From NCBI GenBank assembly GCA_963730405.1, contig CAVSRW010000017.1:46336-110335 (forward strand): DNA of 64,000 nt, read 5' to 3'. The notes below the pieces were generated by a model, which saw only the letters and a list, made by a program, of their open reading frames with translations, did not search any database and was not told the origin of the DNA. This stretch comes from Gaiellasilicea sp963730405. Lineage in GTDB: Bacteria > Actinomycetota > Thermoleophilia > Gaiellales > Gaiellaceae. Shown in pieces: positions 61,994 to 64,000 of the stretch. Made by a program: the position numbers and the translations under genes. The first letter of the stretch is position 1, and the number at the start of each line of letters is the position of its first letter.

Positions 61994-62564
61994 TCAGCGG
62001 CGCAGGCGGACGAATCCGCGCCGAATCTCCAGCAACGACGCCGGTTCCTCCTCCTCGACGACCCCGCGCCCGCCGGCCGCATGGAGGATTCGCCCGTCAC
62101 CGAGCCAGAAGGCGATGTGCGTGACGCTGTCCGCTCCGTAGACGGTGAGGTCGCCGTACAGCGGCTCGGCGACCGGCTCGCCGGCAGCCGCCTGCTGGTG
62201 CGCATCCCGCGGTACGAGCCGACCGAGCCGACGCCATGCCATATGGACGAGCCCGGAGCAGTCGATTCCACCTTGGCTCATCCCGCCCCAGAGATAGGGC
62301 GCTCCAAGAAAGGTGCGCGCCTCCTCGACGGGATCACCGTCACGGACGGCCGGCAGCCAGCGGCCGGCCGGCTCGGCGGAGAGCGCGTCGGGCGCGATCC
62401 AGCCCGCGGTAGTCGTACGCCGTCGTCACCCGGGCCCACCCGGCGGCCCGCTCGGCGACGGCGAGCGGCTCTCCCCGGAGAGCCTGCGTCACCTGCTCGC
62501 TCGACCCATCCGGCTCCGCGTACATCGGAGCGACGTCCACCGCGCAGAAGCGGCGCTCAGCCAC
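61994..62564 (-). CDS. NlpC/P60 family peptidase with SH3-like N-terminus, frameshifted (+1 base at 62403-62405)
   Basis: First frame: VAERRFCAVDVAPMYAEPDGSSEQVTQALRGE, an SH3-like bacterial domain ending AYDYRG; next frame: WIAPDALSAEPAGRWLPAVRDG and TFLGAPYLWGGMSQGGIDCSGLVHMAWRRLG (catalytic Cys), VTHIAFWLGDGRILHA (His). Removing one C from CCC joins them into about 189 residues. There is no signal peptide. It may be a cytoplasmic gamma-D-Glu-diamino-acid endopeptidase of the YkfC type used in peptidoglycan recycling. Confidence 0.78.
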
Positions 62565-62879
62565 GGCGCGATTCGACGAGTACGCGCAGGCGCGCCAGCC
62601 TCGCGTCCCACTTGCCCCCGACCCGAACGATCCAGGCGGCGGCGGCATCGAGCGGCTCCGTGTTGACGCGATAGAGCGTCTCGCGGCCCTGCTTCCGGGA
62701 GTCGACGATTCCTGCCTCGCGCAGCGCGGTCAGGTGCTTCGCCACCGCCTGGCGGGTCACCGGTAGCTCCGCCGCCAGCTGGGTCGCCGACGCCTCCCGA
62801 GGGAGAGGGATTCGACGATGTGTCGACGCGTCGGGTCGCCCAGGGCATCGAAGACCTGCGCGTCGAAGACGTCGCTCAA
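62557..62879 (-). CDS. ArsR-family transcriptional regulator, frameshifted (1 base missing at 62796-62798)
   Basis: First frame: LSDVFDAQVFDALGDPTRRHIVESLSLG; next frame: EASATQLAAELPVTRQAVAKHLTALREAGIVDSRKQGRETLYRVN...WIVRVGGKWDARLARL. Adding one base gives 107 residues, a normal winged-helix ArsR of the kind paired with SRPBCC genes; no metal-binding Cys motif. TTG start overlapping the SRPBCC stop. Likely autoregulates through the palindromes at 63185-63226. Confidence 0.82.
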
Positions 62880-63167
62880 GCGTAGGCCGGGGCGATCGCG
62901 CGCAGCGAGAAGACGGCGTTCCAGCCGGGCTCGCCGGTCTCGGTGACGAGCACGCGCGTCCCGGTCTCGACCTCCTCGACCTCGATCGCGACGTGCCCCT
63001 CGTCCCACGTGTAGGCGACGCGCCTGCGCGTCTCGACCTCCTCGACCACGAGCTCGCCGCTCCTCGCCGTCCTCCGAGAACCACTCCTCGAGCCGCTCCG
63101 GGTCGGTGAGCGCGTCCCATACGTCCTCGAGCGGGGCCTCCAGCACCACCTCGCGCGTCACTTCCAC
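62876..63167 (-). CDS. SRPBCC (AHSA1-like) protein, frameshifted (+1 base near 63059)
   Basis: First frame: VEVTREVVLEAPLEDVWDALTDPERLEEWFSEDGEE; next frame: ELVVEEVETRRRVAYTWDEGHVAIEVEEVETGTRVLVTETG...FSLRAIAPAYA. One extra base separates them; joined length is about 96 residues. The START/AHSA1 fold forms a hydrophobic pocket; ligand unknown. Short for the family (usually about 140). Co-transcribed with ArsR. Confidence 0.72.
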
Positions 63168-63184
63168 GACCGCCTCCTTGTCGC

Positions 63185-63226
63185 GCAACCCTGGGTTGCA
63201 TATAGTGTGCAACCAAACAGTTGCAC
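63185..63226. promoter_or_regulatory. Two palindromes in the SRPBCC-clpP divergent promoter (ArsR operator candidates)
   Basis: GCAACCCTGGGTTGC (63185-63199, perfect except its centre) and GTGCAACCAAACAGTTGCAC (63207-63226, 7-bp arms) share the half-site GCAAC. ATATAG between them could be a minus-strand -10. They are centred about 24 bp apart. In known ArsR-SRPBCC operons such sites are bound by the ArsR. Confidence 0.6.
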
Positions 63227-63245
63227 TTTATCGGAAGGAGCGGCA

Positions 63246-63841
63246 ATGAGCCCACTGATCCCGATGGTCGTCGAGGCGGACGGCCGCTACGAGCGCTCGT
63301 TCGACATCTACTCCCGGCTCCTGCGCGAGCGGATCGTCTTCCTGGGCCGCGAGGTCGACGACGAGATCGCGAACGTGATCGCCGCGCAGCTGCTCTTCCT
63401 CGAGGCGGATGACCCGGACAAGGACATCTCGCTCTACGTCAACTCGCCGGGCGGCTCGGCGTACGCCGGCATGGCGATCTACGACACGATGCAGTACGTC
63501 AAGCCGGACGTCGCGACGATCTGCGTCGGCATGGGCATGTCGGCGGCGGCGATGATCCTCGCGGGCGGGCGCCCGGCAAGCGGATGGCGCTGCCGAACGC
63601 AAAGATGATGATCCACCAGGGCTCCGCCGGATTCCGCGGCACGCCGGCCGACATCGAGATCCACGCCCAGGAGGTGCTCGCGATGACGCGCCGCATGGCC
63701 GAGATCCTCGCGCGCCACACCGGCCAGCCGGTCGAGCAGGTGATGCAGGACATCGACCGCGACCGCTTCATGACGCCCGAGGAGGCGCTCTCGTACGGGC
63801 TGATCGACAGGCTGATCGAGCGGAAGGCGCTGGCGGCCTAG
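63246..63841 (+). CDS. clpP: ATP-dependent Clp protease proteolytic subunit, frameshifted (1 base missing near 63568)
   Basis: Self-compartmentalised serine protease of the Clp system. First frame: RYERSFDIYSRLLRERIVFLG, LYVNSPGGSAYAGMAIYDTM, CVGMGMSAAAMILAGG (nucleophile Ser99); next frame: RMALPNAKMMIHQGS (His124), then DIDRDRFMTPEEALSYGLID (Asp173). Adding one G in the GGG before CGCCC restores APGKRM and 198 residues. GGAAGGAG ribosome binding site. An authentic broken clpP in an actinobacterium is unlikely unless a second copy exists. Confidence 0.88.
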
Positions 63842-64000
63842 GAGGGCTTGGCGGAGCGGCGCTGCTCGATCGCGGCGACGAAACGCGACGTCTCCGGCGA
63901 CGGGGCGACCTCCAGCGGCGGATCGCACACCTGCCGCTCGGAGAGGAGGCCGCGCGCGCCGAGCTCCGTCACCGCGCCATGGCGCACCTGCTGGCGGTCG
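63838..64000 (-). CDS. C-terminal end of an unidentified protein (5' end outside window)
   Basis: Open frame running in from the right edge and stopping at 63838-63840 (TAG), convergent with clpP. Visible residues include VRHGAVTELGARGLLSERQV and SPETSRFVAAIEQRRSAKPS. Only about 53 residues are visible and no family was recognised. Confidence 0.45.
   Translation of the reverse strand, partial: DRQQVRHGAVTELGARGLLSERQVCDPPLEVAPSPETSRFVAAIEQRRSAKPS

Overview
The window is about 64 kb of very GC-rich DNA with tightly packed genes; neighbours often overlap by 4 nt (ATGA/GTGA), and GTG and TTG starts are common. It looks like a chromosomal segment of a high-GC actinobacterium, probably a deep-branching Thermoleophilia/Gaiellales-type lineage. 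Supporting signs are an actinobacterial LexA box in front of a DEDD-exonuclease/GIY-YIG gene, a DUF6458-like protein, a PimA-like glycosyltransferase and type-2 pyrF; the lineage is an inference. No tRNA, rRNA, CRISPR array, transposase or phage gene was recognised. Ten genes are each interrupted by one single-base indel, often in a G/C run, which fits an uncorrected long-read or metagenome assembly better than ten real pseudogenes.

Layout. 0-4 kb: SipW-type signal peptidase (cut by the window edge) with its likely substrate, nnr, acpS, a HAD phosphatase and arfB. 4.2-10.4 kb: a formate dehydrogenase module made of a NuoE-NuoF fusion diaphorase, a molybdopterin catalytic subunit read through an in-frame UGA with a SECIS-like hairpin (a selenoprotein), birA, and the convergent Mo-cofactor genes mobA and fdhD with two near-identical palindromes. 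10.5-31 kb: mostly housekeeping genes on the minus strand (glmS, glmM, rplM-rpsI, guaB-guaA, a pfkB kinase, a D,D-carboxypeptidase, pyrF, an SOS-type repair nuclease, hup, pyrE, rdgB, mgtC, rph, murI), with acylphosphatase and a YihY protein on the plus strand.

31-45 kb: a GATase, rhodanese, hydrolase, GST, GNAT and AlkA glycosylase run; an NlpC/P60 protein; then tyrosine/homogentisate catabolism (hppD, hmgA and a short FAH-like protein) mixed with a CDF transporter, a secreted protein, two tandem paralogues of unknown function and an EamA transporter; then an SDR and a methyltransferase. 45-57 kb: proline dehydrogenase, a long membrane-anchored coiled-coil protein, an MFS transporter, xseA-xseB, a cyclic-nucleotide-binding protein, glycerate kinase, a flippase-like membrane protein with a PimA-like glycosyltransferase, a VOC protein and a carboxylesterase.

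57-64 kb: a regulatory stretch with a small LuxR protein, a large ATP-binding LuxR regulator and an HD-GYP membrane protein. The large regulator (from about 57.9 kb) and the HD-GYP gene look less GC-rich at third codon positions than their surroundings. Then come another LuxR-type protein, a second NlpC/P60 protein, an ArsR-SRPBCC pair with operator-like palindromes, clpP, and the tail of an unidentified gene. Intergenic gaps are almost all under 100 bp; those with visible structure are listed.
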